Source: Candidatus Rokuibacteriota bacterium | Lineage (GTDB): Bacteria > Methylomirabilota > Methylomirabilia > Rokubacteriales > CSP1-6 | Assembly: GCA_003220685.1 (NCBI GenBank) | Contig: QHTE01000054.1 | Coordinates: forward strand, 52,042 to 116,041 | Reading direction: 5' to 3' | DNA: 64,000 nucleotides | Part shown: piece after piece, positions 1 to 7,499 of the stretch | Layout of the letters: every line of letters begins with the position of its first letter | Position numbering within the stretch: the first letter of the stretch is position 1 | Notes under the pieces: model-generated | The model's input: only the letters and a program-made list of their open reading frames with translations | The model's database searches: none | Told to the model about the DNA's origin: nothing | Position numbers and translations under genes: made by a program

Positions 1-74
1 CCCTCCGGGATATTGCCACCCCAAAAGGCTCCCTCGCCGAGCATCCCTGCTTCGAAACTCGCCGGATTTCCCAT
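1..74 (-). CDS. partial hypothetical protein after cassette 1 (5' end only)
   Basis: An open frame starts at an ATG at 72-74 and runs without a stop off the window edge (24 codons visible, beginning MGNPASFEAG). A purine-rich AGAGGGGG stretch lies upstream of the ATG. It sits 21 bases after the stop of cassette gene C1. Cassette 2 has an unrelated gene (D) in the equivalent place, and the two N-termini do not resemble each other. The function is unknown, and only its position as the next gene of the same transcript is supported. Confidence 0.4.
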   Translation of the reverse strand, partial: MGNPASFEAGMLGEGAFWGGNIPE

Positions 75-95
75 AGAGGCCCCCTCTCTTTTTTG

Positions 96-749
96 TTAGG
101 CGTCGCCTCGGCTCAGCAACGTGTCGACCGCCCCGCCCTGACCGGAGCCGACCACTGGGGGCGTTCCAAAGTGACCTGCCGAGTTCGCCCAGGTCTCGAT
201 GGCTGCCATCCTGGTCTCGATGTCGTCGACTCGCTTGTCGGGGTTCCCGAAAGTCGTGCCCGAAGATCCGCGCACGATGCCCTCCAGCATCCGGAGCCGA
301 TCGATCGTCATCATGCTTGGTGAGTCGCCGGCCATGGTGGCGTAGAATGCGCCGCACATCGGATCCTTTGTGTACGGGTGTAGCCCGCCCTCAGGCAGTA
401 GGGTGTCGACGTACGTGTAGTAATCGAAGTTCCCGGCATCGTCGACCAGGCTGCAGTAGATCGTGTGGACGGCCCACGGCACGATGACGCCGGATGAACC
501 GCGGGTGCGGCCGGTGCCCGGGTCGCTCGTATTGAACGAGGATCCGGAGACGGTGGCCGTCGCCTTCTGCTTCGCCGTCCAGGCCGTTCCCTGGCCTTCC
601 TGGATCGTGAAAAGCTGACCGCCGGAGAGTTGGATCGTCGCGCCCCGCTTGAACTGCTGGGCCGACGAGAACACGAGCTTGGTCGAGCCGCTCACCGTGT
701 CGACGGTGCCGCTGCCCGCCACGAGATCCCGAAGAGTCTTGGCCGCCAT
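96..749 (-). CDS. cassette gene C1, paralogue family of unknown function
   Basis: This 217-residue protein has no signal peptide or membrane segment. The N-terminal third is rich in Ser, Thr and Gly and looks beta-stranded. It is followed by the block shared by all A, B and C proteins (LVDDAGN, YVDTL, G-HPYT), then a leucine/arginine helix region, the motif ETWANSAGHFG near residue 190, and the C-terminal tail TLLSRGDA. The start is fixed by a perfect AGGAGG eight bases before the ATG. It is the third gene of the order A1-B1-C1 and closely matches C2 at 12929-13912. C1 is about 110 residues shorter and keeps the WANS-GHFG segment that C2 has lost. I do not recognise a known family. A shell, fibre or tail-type structural role is speculation. 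Confidence 0.75.
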   Translation of the reverse strand: MAAKTLRDLVAGSGTVDTVSGSTKLVFSSAQQFKRGATIQLSGGQLFTIQEGQGTAWTAKQKATATVSGSSFNTSDPGTGRTRGSSGVIVPWAVHTIYCSLVDDAGNFDYYTYVDTLLPEGGLHPYTKDPMCGAFYATMAGDSPSMMTIDRLRMLEGIVRGSSGTTFGNPDKRVDDIETRMAAIETWANSAGHFGTPPVVGSGQGGAVDTLLSRGDA

Positions 750-824
750 TGGCGCCTCCTATCAAGGACGCTCGGCCCCTAAGGGCCGGGTCGTCGTCAA
801 GTCAGTCTGCTACGACCGGCGTAG

Positions 825-1490
825 TTACGCCGGGTCGCCGTTGTCGAGGAACTGCTGCTCGGTCCAGGCCGTGGTCGAGGTCACGCCTGGAGGCGTCCCG
901 AAGTGACCGGTCGAGTTCGCCCATACCTCGAGAAGCCGAACCCGCTCCTCGAGCGCGTTCAGGCGGAAGTCCTGCGAGAGCGAGCCCGACGCCCGGCCAG
1001 CGCGCAGCACACCCTCGAGGCGCCGCACTCTCATGTTGATGTCCGGAATGATCTGGGCGACGTCCTTGCCGGTCTTGAACGAGCCCATCAGCTTGTCGAA
1101 GTTGTACGGGTGAACCCCGTTCTCCGGCGCTAAAGTGTCGACGTAGATGTAGCAGTCCGGATTGCCGGCGTCGTCGACCATCGACTGGTAGGAGAAGTGA
1201 ACGGCGTTCGGGATCAGCCAGCCCGAGGATCCGCGGGACCGGCCGGTGCCGTTGTCGGACATCGAGAAGGAGCGGCCCGCGGCGCCCGCGGCGGCAGGCT
1301 GGACGGTCGTCCACGAAGTGCCCGAGCCCTGGTCGATCGTCAGCTTCTCGGTGCCGGAGCCGTCCGAGATGTAGATCGTGGCGCCCGGCTTGAAGGTCTG
1401 GGCCGACGAGAACGTGAGGACCCGCGAGCCCGCCGTGGTCGTGACGGTGCCGGAGCCCGCGATCAGGTTGCGCGCTGTCTTGGTTGCCAT
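825..1490 (-). CDS. cassette gene B1, paralogue family of unknown function
   Basis: The ATG start begins MATKTARNL and gives 221 residues. Like C1 it lacks a signal peptide and opens with a Ser/Thr/Gly-rich probable beta region. The shared core follows (MVDDAGNPD, YVDTLAPE, GVHPY, a conserved RRLEGV), then LEVWANSTGHFG and a tail ending FLDNGDPA. B2 at 13988-14655 is the equivalent gene of the second cassette and is alike along its whole length, but carries a frameshift. B1 lies between A1 (31 bases upstream) and C1 (75 bases downstream), so one transcript is likely. No family was recognised. Confidence 0.75.
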   Translation of the reverse strand: MATKTARNLIAGSGTVTTTAGSRVLTFSSAQTFKPGATIYISDGSGTEKLTIDQGSGTSWTTVQPAAAGAAGRSFSMSDNGTGRSRGSSGWLIPNAVHFSYQSMVDDAGNPDCYIYVDTLAPENGVHPYNFDKLMGSFKTGKDVAQIIPDINMRVRRLEGVLRAGRASGSLSQDFRLNALEERVRLLEVWANSTGHFGTPPGVTSTTAWTEQQFLDNGDPA

Positions 1491-1521
1491 GGTGTGTTCT
1501 GACTCCTTGGGGACCGGCGCT

Positions 1522-2286
1522 CTAAGCCTGGTCTCCTGCCTGGATGAATTGGTCCTCGGTGTAGACGGTGCTCGAGCCGACGGCCGGCGGGGATCCGAAA
1601 TGCCCACCGCTGTTGGCCCAGGTCTCGAACGCCACGAGCCTGGCGACGAGCTTGGCGAGCCTGTCGTCCTGGACGCTGCTGCCGGCGGCTCGGCCGGCCC
1701 TCACGACGCCCTCGAGGTTTCGAACCCGGGTGTTGATATCCATAATGGGCCGGCCCGTGGTCTTGTTGAGGTCCAGGGTCCGGGGCACCGTCTTGAAAGA
1801 CCCGATCGAGAGGTCGCGGGTATAGGGATGGACGCCGCGCTCCGGCTGAATGGTGTCGACGTACGCGTAGTAGTCGGGATTGCCGGCGTCGTCCACCAGC
1901 GAGAGGTAGATGTAATGGACCGCGTCCGGAACCAGCATTCCGGCGATGACGATGTCCGAGCCCTGCACACCGCTGGAGTTCCGGCCCTTTGCCGTGGTCT
2001 TGTCGGTCGAGTACCAGTTCTGATAGCTGCCGCCCGTCGACGGCGCCGGTTGATCCAGCAGATACGAGCTTCCGGCACCGCCCTGGACCGTGGCCAGTAG
2101 CCCCATCCCGTCGTGGTAGAACGTCGAGCCAGGCTTCATGTCCACGTTCTGCGGTGCCCCGTTCACATCGGTGAACGTCAGAACCCGGCTGTCCTGGACC
2201 ATGCTGACGTATGGGCCTTGGTTGAAGGCACCCGCGTATACTCGAAGGTTCCTCATGGTCTTGGCTGAGTTCAAGATGTAGGTCAT
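1522..2286 (-). CDS. cassette gene A1, paralogue family of unknown function
   Basis: This 254-residue protein begins MTYILNSAKTMRNLR, with a strong AAGGAGG before the ATG at 2284-2286. The middle and C-terminal half carry the family signature: LVDDAGNPDYY, YVDTIQPERG, HPYTRD, GSFKTV, RNLEGVVRAGRA, FETWANSGGHFG and a tail ending FIQAGDQA. The N-terminal 100 residues differ from B and C and appear beta-rich. It is first in the cassette. A2 (14692-15456) is its close copy, and the hybrid gene at 17859-18017 retains an A-type N-terminus. There is no signal peptide. The function is unknown. Confidence 0.75.
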   Translation of the reverse strand: MTYILNSAKTMRNLRVYAGAFNQGPYVSMVQDSRVLTFTDVNGAPQNVDMKPGSTFYHDGMGLLATVQGGAGSSYLLDQPAPSTGGSYQNWYSTDKTTAKGRNSSGVQGSDIVIAGMLVPDAVHYIYLSLVDDAGNPDYYAYVDTIQPERGVHPYTRDLSIGSFKTVPRTLDLNKTTGRPIMDINTRVRNLEGVVRAGRAAGSSVQDDRLAKLVARLVAFETWANSGGHFGSPPAVGSSTVYTEDQFIQAGDQA

Positions 2287-2439
2287 CAGTTCTCCTCCTT
2301 CATGGGTTCTTACAGCCGAAGAAGTTCGGCGGCATGACATGGTTGGCGCGATTCCGGCTCCGGACGTTGAGCAGGCTCTTGCAGACCTGGGACGTTGCCG
2401 CCCCAGGCCGAGTCAATGAGCACGGCGCCTCGTTCGGTT

Positions 2440-2700
2440 CTAGTCTGTGGGCTCGACGAGAATTGCGGACTCGTCGATGTGGCCGATCCAGAGTCTGTCG
2501 CCCCCAAGAAACCGAAGGCCCCACCCACCGCGCGTCGCGTTGCCCAACCGCGTCTCATGACAAGCGCGAGCGTAGCTGGCCTCGAGTGTGCGGTCGATGG
2601 ATGCGAACAGGATCTTTTGGTACGTAGTCAAGCAGGTGACATCCCAAGGTGTACCGAATCGTGAGAAGGGCTTCGGAAGGATTAAGGACGGCCGCGGCAT
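2440..2700 (-). CDS. doubtful small ORF, possible relative of the MTDLDL microproteins
   Basis: This 86-codon frame has no clear ribosome binding site. Its middle contains YQKILFASIDR, which lines up loosely with YDHMVFAGIEH of the small protein at 16604-16774 and YDHMVFIASKD of that at 8585-8743. The rest, with a GLRFLGGDRLWIGH stretch, looks protein-like but has no recognised family. If real, translation may begin at an internal TTG. It fills most of the stretch between A1 and the small membrane ORFs, which otherwise shows no gene. Confidence 0.3.
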   Translation of the reverse strand: MPRPSLILPKPFSRFGTPWDVTCLTTYQKILFASIDRTLEASYARACHETRLGNATRGGWGLRFLGGDRLWIGHIDESAILVEPTD

Positions 2701-2750
2701 ATCATTGACAGCGGTGAACGGTGGACGAGCTTATGAACCGGTAGGGGGCG

Positions 2751-2966
2751 TTACTTCGGCTCCTTGCCGCCGACCAAGCGCTCAAGGAGCTCGAATCTCT
2801 CGCGGACTAGTGAAGCCCGCTCTCTTTCGCACTCCCTCAGGGCTTCTTTGAGGTCGCGAACTTCGTCGCGGCCGGCCTTACGCGTCGTCAGCCTCAAGCT
2901 GAAGGCGGCGATCAGAAGACTTGCGAGCGAGAAACCGGCCGACACCAGGAGCGGCACCCACTCCAT
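2751..2966 (-). CDS. small membrane protein with C-terminal coiled coil
   Basis: This 71-residue protein begins MEWVPLLVSAG. One hydrophobic segment covers about residues 4-24. A charged helix rich in Arg and Glu follows (LKEALRECERERAS...), likely a coiled coil, to a Lys-rich end. The ATG overlaps the TGA of the preceding 37-codon ORF, suggesting translational coupling; an in-frame TTG precedes it. Size and layout resemble phage spanin or holin partners and other one-pass helper proteins. That is only an analogy, since no phage lysis enzyme is present. Confidence 0.5.
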   Translation of the reverse strand: MEWVPLLVSAGFSLASLLIAAFSLRLTTRKAGRDEVRDLKEALRECERERASLVRERFELLERLVGGKEPK

Positions 2967-3079
2967 CAACTAGTCCTCGACGCTCGCAGCATCGCGATGC
3001 CATGCGCGATGGCCATGATCGGGTAGATCGCCTGATCAACGAAGATGTGTGCTCGTGATCTTGGCTCAAAATCGGGCAT
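2966..3079 (-). CDS. 37-residue overlapping small ORF
   Basis: An ATG at 3077-3079 opens a 37-residue frame beginning MPDFEPRSRAHIFVDQ. It overlaps the end of the 84-residue ORF upstream by a few bases, and its TGA overlaps the ATG of the next ORF. The exact nesting of stops and starts in three consecutive frames is the main evidence that it is translated. The central part (IYPIMAIAHGIAML) is weakly hydrophobic. No family is known, and no independent ribosome binding site was seen. Confidence 0.4.
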   Translation of the reverse strand: MPDFEPRSRAHIFVDQAIYPIMAIAHGIAMLRASRTS

Positions 3080-3320
3080 AGGTCGACGACCAGATAGCCA
3101 TGATCGCGGAACCCGCGGCAAGGCAAAGGATGGCTTGTTGTGGGAACACGAGCGCGAACTTCTGAGTACCTCTCTGAGAGAAGGGGGCTACGGCGGCCGC
3201 GACCGCGACCGCAATGAGTACCAACAGCGCTCCTCGAACTCCTGCCAGGCGCACGAGGGGAGCCAGTGAGGTCGCCGCGGCTGCGCTTGCATCAAACAGG
3301 AGGCCCAGGGCCTGAGCCAT
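3066..3320 (-). CDS. small two-helix membrane protein
   Basis: This 84-residue protein has two strongly hydrophobic stretches, at about residues 31-48 and 60-77, separated by a short loop containing Arg, Gln and Lys. It begins 33 bases after the stop of the receiver-AraC gene and is followed by two overlapping small ORFs, forming a compact tail to that transcription unit. The layout is holin-like, but there is no endolysin nearby and the resemblance is only structural. The function is unknown. Confidence 0.5.
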   Translation of the reverse strand: MAQALGLLFDASAAAATSLAPLVRLAGVRGALLVLIAVAVAAAVAPFSQRGTQKFALVFPQQAILCLAAGSAIMAIWSSTYARF

Positions 3321-3353
3321 AGGGCTCGGCGTCTCGACCAGAGGGGTCGGATC

Positions 3354-4571
3354 TCAGCGTCGGAAACGCCCCGGACGTGCCTTGACGTAGCGCTTGAAAA
3401 CTCGGGAGAGATGCGATGCATCATTGAACCCAACCAGGTCCGCAATTGCTTCAATCTTCATGTCAGTGTCCCGAAGAAGATGCTTTGTAATTTCGATGCG
3501 CACTCGCGCAACGAACTGTCTCGGCGTCATGTCGAGGTCGGTCCGGAAGAGGCTGGCAAGATGGCCAGACGACACGCCGATCGACAGCGCGACGGTCGGG
3601 AAGGCCAGGGGCCCAGCAAAGTGATTGCGAAAATGGTCGAGGGCGCGACTGATCACGGAATTGAAGCGGCCAATGGTATGGTGGTCGCGATCAACGGTCG
3701 CTGCCAGATGCTCCATCAGATCATTGAGACGATAGGGCTTCGGCACGATTGCGCTAATGCCTGCCGTTGAGAACTCGGAGGCGGTCCATGGCTCGTGATG
3801 AGCGGCTAGCACGACCACCGACGACGGGACAACGCATGAACCAACCGCGCGAAGGAATACGAGAGCATCCAGGGGCGTGATCGAGTCGTCCAGCACGATC
3901 GCCGCATACGATCGCGACTTGATCTTTTCTGAGGCGTTCGGCACCGTCCAGGCCGAGGTGACAGGAATTCTCGTATTGATCGCCACGTGCAGCGTCCCCA
4001 TGGTACCGAGGTCCGTGCCTACTAGAAGTAAGCGGCGATCCGATTCTTGTACGGGCCGCGAGCATGACTGCCCGGCGAGGGCCTTTCGAACTCGCGAAGA
4101 GAGTTCGGTATTGGTGAATGGCTTTATGAGGCAGTCAAGCGCTCCGAGCTTCATGCCAGTGACTGCCGTGGAGACTGTGGCCGCGCCACTCACGAGGATC
4201 ACAGGAGTGTCAGGGCGGGTGATGCGAAGGCGCGACAGGATTTCGATTCCATCCATTCCTGGGAGCAAGACATCGAGCAGGACGAGGTCGACCTGGCGCG
4301 AACGTAAGAGCTTGAGCGCCGCCGGGCCATTCGGCGCTTCCAGAATGACGTAGTCGGTCTCTAGGACGCGCCTAAACAGCTCACGAACCACGGGCTCGTC
4401 GTCGACGATCAGGATCACGTAACGCCGGGGGCTCTGTAGCATCTTCGGCGGCGGCGCCGTGGCGGGTCGGTGCGATGATGCGATTCTGGCGCGGGATTTT
4501 GCGCTAACTCCCGAACGACCCCTGCCCATGCCTACTGCACCCACCGGTTGACGTCTGCTATCGACTGCCAT
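3354..4571 (-). CDS. response regulator: receiver, degenerate second receiver, AraC-type DNA-binding domain
   Basis: The longest frame has 405 residues. A receiver domain covers about residues 51-168, with acidic pair D57/D58, phosphoacceptor D100 (LVLLDVLLPGMDG) and K150 (IKPF). A second receiver-like domain at about 178-292 keeps D228/D229 and K278 (VPKPY) but lacks clear receiver features elsewhere. An AraC/XylS helix-turn-helix pair covers 305-405 (IEAIADLVGFNDASHLSRVFKRY). No histidine kinase is adjacent. The start is uncertain: the first 44 residues are low-complexity, and an ATG at 4440-4442 directly before the receiver fold is equally possible. It lies between the sortase operon and cassette 1 on the same strand, so it may control either. 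Confidence 0.85.
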   Translation of the reverse strand: MAVDSRRQPVGAVGMGRGRSGVSAKSRARIASSHRPATAPPPKMLQSPRRYVILIVDDEPVVRELFRRVLETDYVILEAPNGPAALKLLRSRQVDLVLLDVLLPGMDGIEILSRLRITRPDTPVILVSGAATVSTAVTGMKLGALDCLIKPFTNTELSSRVRKALAGQSCSRPVQESDRRLLLVGTDLGTMGTLHVAINTRIPVTSAWTVPNASEKIKSRSYAAIVLDDSITPLDALVFLRAVGSCVVPSSVVVLAAHHEPWTASEFSTAGISAIVPKPYRLNDLMEHLAATVDRDHHTIGRFNSVISRALDHFRNHFAGPLAFPTVALSIGVSSGHLASLFRTDLDMTPRQFVARVRIEITKHLLRDTDMKIEAIADLVGFNDASHLSRVFKRYVKARPGRFRR

Positions 4572-4747
4572 TGCACGCCCGTACGTCTACACAACGGTCG
4601 CCGACGAACCAAGGTTCATCAATGGACGCCGGATACGAAGTGATGGACCAGCTCAATCTGAGGGAGCGCAAAAGCCCGTTCCGGCCGCCGATGGCGCGCC
4701 GAGTTAGTTTCCGGACGGATCAGCGCCCAGAGAAATCGCGGCAGGAG

Positions 4748-4781
4748 CCGCCCAACTACTGGGCGCCCAGTAACTGGGCGG
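4748..4781. repeat. 34-bp inverted repeat between sortase and regulator genes
   Basis: This is a near-perfect dyad: 15 of 17 positions pair. Its centre is a perfect 16-bp palindrome (TACTGGGCGCCCAGTA, 4757-4772). It lies in the 266-base gap between the stop of the sortase gene (4838) and the longest start of the receiver-AraC gene (4571). There is no T-run on the downstream side of either strand, so an operator for the regulator is at least as likely as a terminator. Nothing else was seen in this gap. Confidence 0.5.
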
Positions 4782-4837
4782 CGAAACCTCGTCTTGAGAG
4801 TCGACGCTGGCACGAGCACGGCTCTCTCGGCGGTCGG

Positions 4838-5410
4838 CTAAAACAGAGGGCTCTCAACGACAGGCTCCACAACCGTGCGCGCCGTCACCACGTAACGCAG
4901 CGGCCCTCCCGGCGCGAGCGCGTCGAATGGATAGCACGTCATCAGGACGAGCGCCGGCGCGTGGGGCTCCGCGCGAATCACGGCGGATCGCGAATCGACG
5001 ACCGCGATCTCCTGCACTCGGAACCGTACGATGGGCCGGCCGGCAGCTTCGATGAAGATCTCGTCGCCGCGCCGCACCCGTTCGAGAAAACGAAAGTGCG
5101 TGTCGCGATGCGCGGTCACGATCTCGGTCCCGTGCGCGCCGGGGAGCGCGCTGTCGGGCGCGTGGCCCGGGCCGAAGGCCAAGGTCCGGCCGCTGACGCC
5201 CGAGAGCACGATGAGGTCGACGCCGTAAGCCGGCACCCGCAGCCTCGCGACAGGCGACGTGTCGGCCCACGGCCACGGCTTCGCGGCCGTCTCGCCGCGG
5301 AGCGCCCGCTCCCAGGCCCGCTGCAAGAGAAGCTGGGCGAGCCAGGCCTTGGCGTGGATCCACGCGCCGTGGCCCAGCTCCCACAGTCCGACGACGGCGA
5401 GCAGGGCCAC
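4838..5410 (-). CDS. class GN (Gram-negative) sortase
   Basis: This is a transpeptidase-type cysteine protease that would anchor or process a membrane target protein at the envelope. From the GTG at 5408-5410 the protein has 190 residues: an N-terminal membrane helix, then the sortase beta barrel. The catalytic triad is visible: H101 (VTAHRDTHF), C159 (LMTCYPF) and R172 (GGPLRYVV). The frame continues upstream through further basic and hydrophobic residues to an in-frame CTG that overlaps the end of the target gene, so the true start may lie there. Gene order OmpA-like, VIT/VWA target, sortase matches the known proteobacterial dedicated sortase system. The histidine kinase of that system is not here, though a receiver-AraC regulator follows. 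Confidence 0.9.
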   Translation of the reverse strand: MALLAVVGLWELGHGAWIHAKAWLAQLLLQRAWERALRGETAAKPWPWADTSPVARLRVPAYGVDLIVLSGVSGRTLAFGPGHAPDSALPGAHGTEIVTAHRDTHFRFLERVRRGDEIFIEAAGRPIVRFRVQEIAVVDSRSAVIRAEPHAPALVLMTCYPFDALAPGGPLRYVVTARTVVEPVVESPLF

Positions 5411-5436
5411 GGCGCCGACCAGAAGCTTCGAGCGTC

Positions 5437-7491
5437 TCAGATCTTCCTCGTGCGAAGAGCCGCGGCGGCGAGGGCGGCCGCGAGCAGAAGCGCGAAGAAC
5501 CCGAAGATCAGATGGGCGGGCGCATCCGTCGCACCCTGCCCGAGACCGAAGACCGCGGTGTAGTCCCAGCCGTGCGGCAGATTCGTCTTCAGGACGTGAC
5601 TCTCCAGTGATTCGTCACCTGGACGGACCGGCGTGACGTCGACGGCCACAAGGCTCGTGTACGGACTCACGAGGTGATGCGCGAGCGCGAGCTCGAGCAC
5701 CGCGCCGCGGACCTCGTCTTCGGGCGAGCCGGTCCTCCGCCGGTCGAGCAACGCCGCGATCTTTCCGCGCGCCCAGTGCGAGGAGAGCCCCGCGCCCTCG
5801 CCGGCGGGGTGCAGGGCCACGACGCGCTCCCACACCTCGACCCCGAGGCGACCCCGCAGCACCACGCGTGATGGCAACGTCGGCGCTCGCAGCGCGACGG
5901 TGATCGGCTCGCCAAGATAGACGTCGGGGATGCGCTCCGGCACGAACTCGGCATCGGCGATCGCCTCGATCTCGACGTCGATCAGCGCCGGTGATTCGAG
6001 CTTCGCGAAGAGCGCGACCATCTTCTCCTTCACTTCGTTGATGCTGCCGATATAGGTGAACGTGCCGCGCCCGAGTCGCGCGGCCTCGCGCATGAAGTGG
6101 CTGTTGGGCGCCGAGCCGATGCCGATTGTGAAGAGCCGGCTGTCGCCCAGACGCTCGTGGATCGCTGCGAAGAGCTGCGTCTCGTTCCCGACGGCCCCGT
6201 CGGTCAGGAAGATCACTTGCCGCAGGCGACCCGGATGCTCACGGCCGTCGAGCGCCTGCTGCAGGGCCGGCAGCATCTCCGTACCGCCGTCGGCATAGAG
6301 TCGGCCGACGTAGCGGATCGCCGCCGCGAGATTCTGGGCGGTCGCGGGCTGGGCCTCCGGGAAGACCGCGTCGGTGGTGTGGTTGAAGCGGATCACGTTG
6401 AAGGTGTCGTCGGGCCGGAGGCGGTCGAGCGCCATCTTCAGCGCTGCCTTCGCCTGATCGATCGACGCCCCGTGCATCGAGCCGGAGTTGTCGATCACGA
6501 AGATCGCCTCGCGCGGCAGACGAAGCCCGTCGAGCGCGGTGGCCGCGGGCGGCGTCACCATGAGCACGGCGAACGTCTCCGTGCCCTTCCGTTCCGTGAA
6601 CAGCGTGGCGATCGGCGTCGCCTCAGCGTTGGGCTGCCAGACCAGCTCGAAATCGCGATCCGCGGGCACGGGGCCCTGGGCGAGCTCGACCCGGTAGCGC
6701 CCGTCGGCCAGCGGCGTCGTCTGGATCGCGTGGTACGAGGCGGCAAGGCGTGCGAGCGGAGCGCCCGGATCCAGCTCGACCGTGAGGCTGACCGGATTCA
6801 GGGGACCGCGCGACGGGTGCACGATGGGAGGCGTGAGGCGCGAGGCATCCGGCACCTGGTCGGTGTCAGGCGCCCAGCCGGTGCCGGTCGACGGTCCGGA
6901 AACCGGCACGCCCGGGATGTAGCGCGGGCCGACCACCATCGGGAACCGCAGGCTGAACTGCCCCGCGTCGTACCGGACGGTCTGCTGGTACTCGATCTCG
7001 ATGCCGATCGCGGCGCCGGGGGCGATGTTGGCGACCGACGTGGTGAAGACGTTTGGCCGCTCCTGCTCGACGAGGCTCGCGCGCCGGCCCTCGTGCTTCG
7101 CCTGCTCGTACTGCGCCTTCGCGGCGGCGCGCTCTTGAATGACGCCCTCGATCAAACGGTCGCCGACCTTCATGCGCAGATGGTCGACCGCCGCGTCCTC
7201 GGGCAGCGGGAAGACGTAGATGCCTTCCGCCCAGGCGTGGCTCGGATTCGTGAACTCCTGACGGACCGTGGCGCGCGCCACGATGCCGGTCACGACGATG
7301 CTGACGTCGGTCTTGAGCGTCGGGGCCGGGACGAGTGTTTCCTGCTCGGCGCTGCGCCAGAACAGCGCCCCCTCGGTGACACGGTCCGTACGACCCCGCG
7401 CATCACTCGCGGCCTCGGCCCTGGCGGCCGAAGCCGCCAGGGCGAAGGCGAAGATGAGACCCAGCACGATGAGACTTCGACGGCGCCTCAT
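5437..7491 (-). CDS. VIT and von Willebrand factor A domain protein, sortase-system target
   Basis: This 684-residue protein matches the marine proteobacterial sortase target family. A signal peptide covers about residues 1-25, a VIT domain about 45-170, and a VWA domain from about 325 with a MIDAS motif DNSGS at 334-338. A C-terminal membrane helix (661-678) ends in basic residues. A canonical LPxTG motif is absent; the best candidate is GLGQGATDAP (649-658) directly before the helix, with LPHGWDYT slightly upstream. It begins eight bases after the stop of the OmpA-like gene and runs into the sortase gene, so the three form an operon. The family is thought to be processed by the neighbouring sortase. 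A stub of a second copy of this gene is at 15458-15635. Confidence 0.9.
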   Translation of the reverse strand: MRRRRSLIVLGLIFAFALAASAARAEAASDARGRTDRVTEGALFWRSAEQETLVPAPTLKTDVSIVVTGIVARATVRQEFTNPSHAWAEGIYVFPLPEDAAVDHLRMKVGDRLIEGVIQERAAAKAQYEQAKHEGRRASLVEQERPNVFTTSVANIAPGAAIGIEIEYQQTVRYDAGQFSLRFPMVVGPRYIPGVPVSGPSTGTGWAPDTDQVPDASRLTPPIVHPSRGPLNPVSLTVELDPGAPLARLAASYHAIQTTPLADGRYRVELAQGPVPADRDFELVWQPNAEATPIATLFTERKGTETFAVLMVTPPAATALDGLRLPREAIFVIDNSGSMHGASIDQAKAALKMALDRLRPDDTFNVIRFNHTTDAVFPEAQPATAQNLAAAIRYVGRLYADGGTEMLPALQQALDGREHPGRLRQVIFLTDGAVGNETQLFAAIHERLGDSRLFTIGIGSAPNSHFMREAARLGRGTFTYIGSINEVKEKMVALFAKLESPALIDVEIEAIADAEFVPERIPDVYLGEPITVALRAPTLPSRVVLRGRLGVEVWERVVALHPAGEGAGLSSHWARGKIAALLDRRRTGSPEDEVRGAVLELALAHHLVSPYTSLVAVDVTPVRPGDESLESHVLKTNLPHGWDYTAVFGLGQGATDAPAHLIFGFFALLLAAALAAAALRTRKI

Positions 7492-7499
7492 CGACTGGA

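Noticed and set aside
4572..4837. Minus-strand 66-codon frame in the gap after the sortase gene
   Set aside because: It has an Arg/Pro-rich sequence with no ribosome binding site, and it spans the inverted repeat.
5437..5600. LPHGWDYT in the target protein as a canonical sortase motif
   Set aside because: It is not LPxTG and lies too far from the membrane helix compared with the usual spacing. It is kept only as a possible variant in the target entry.
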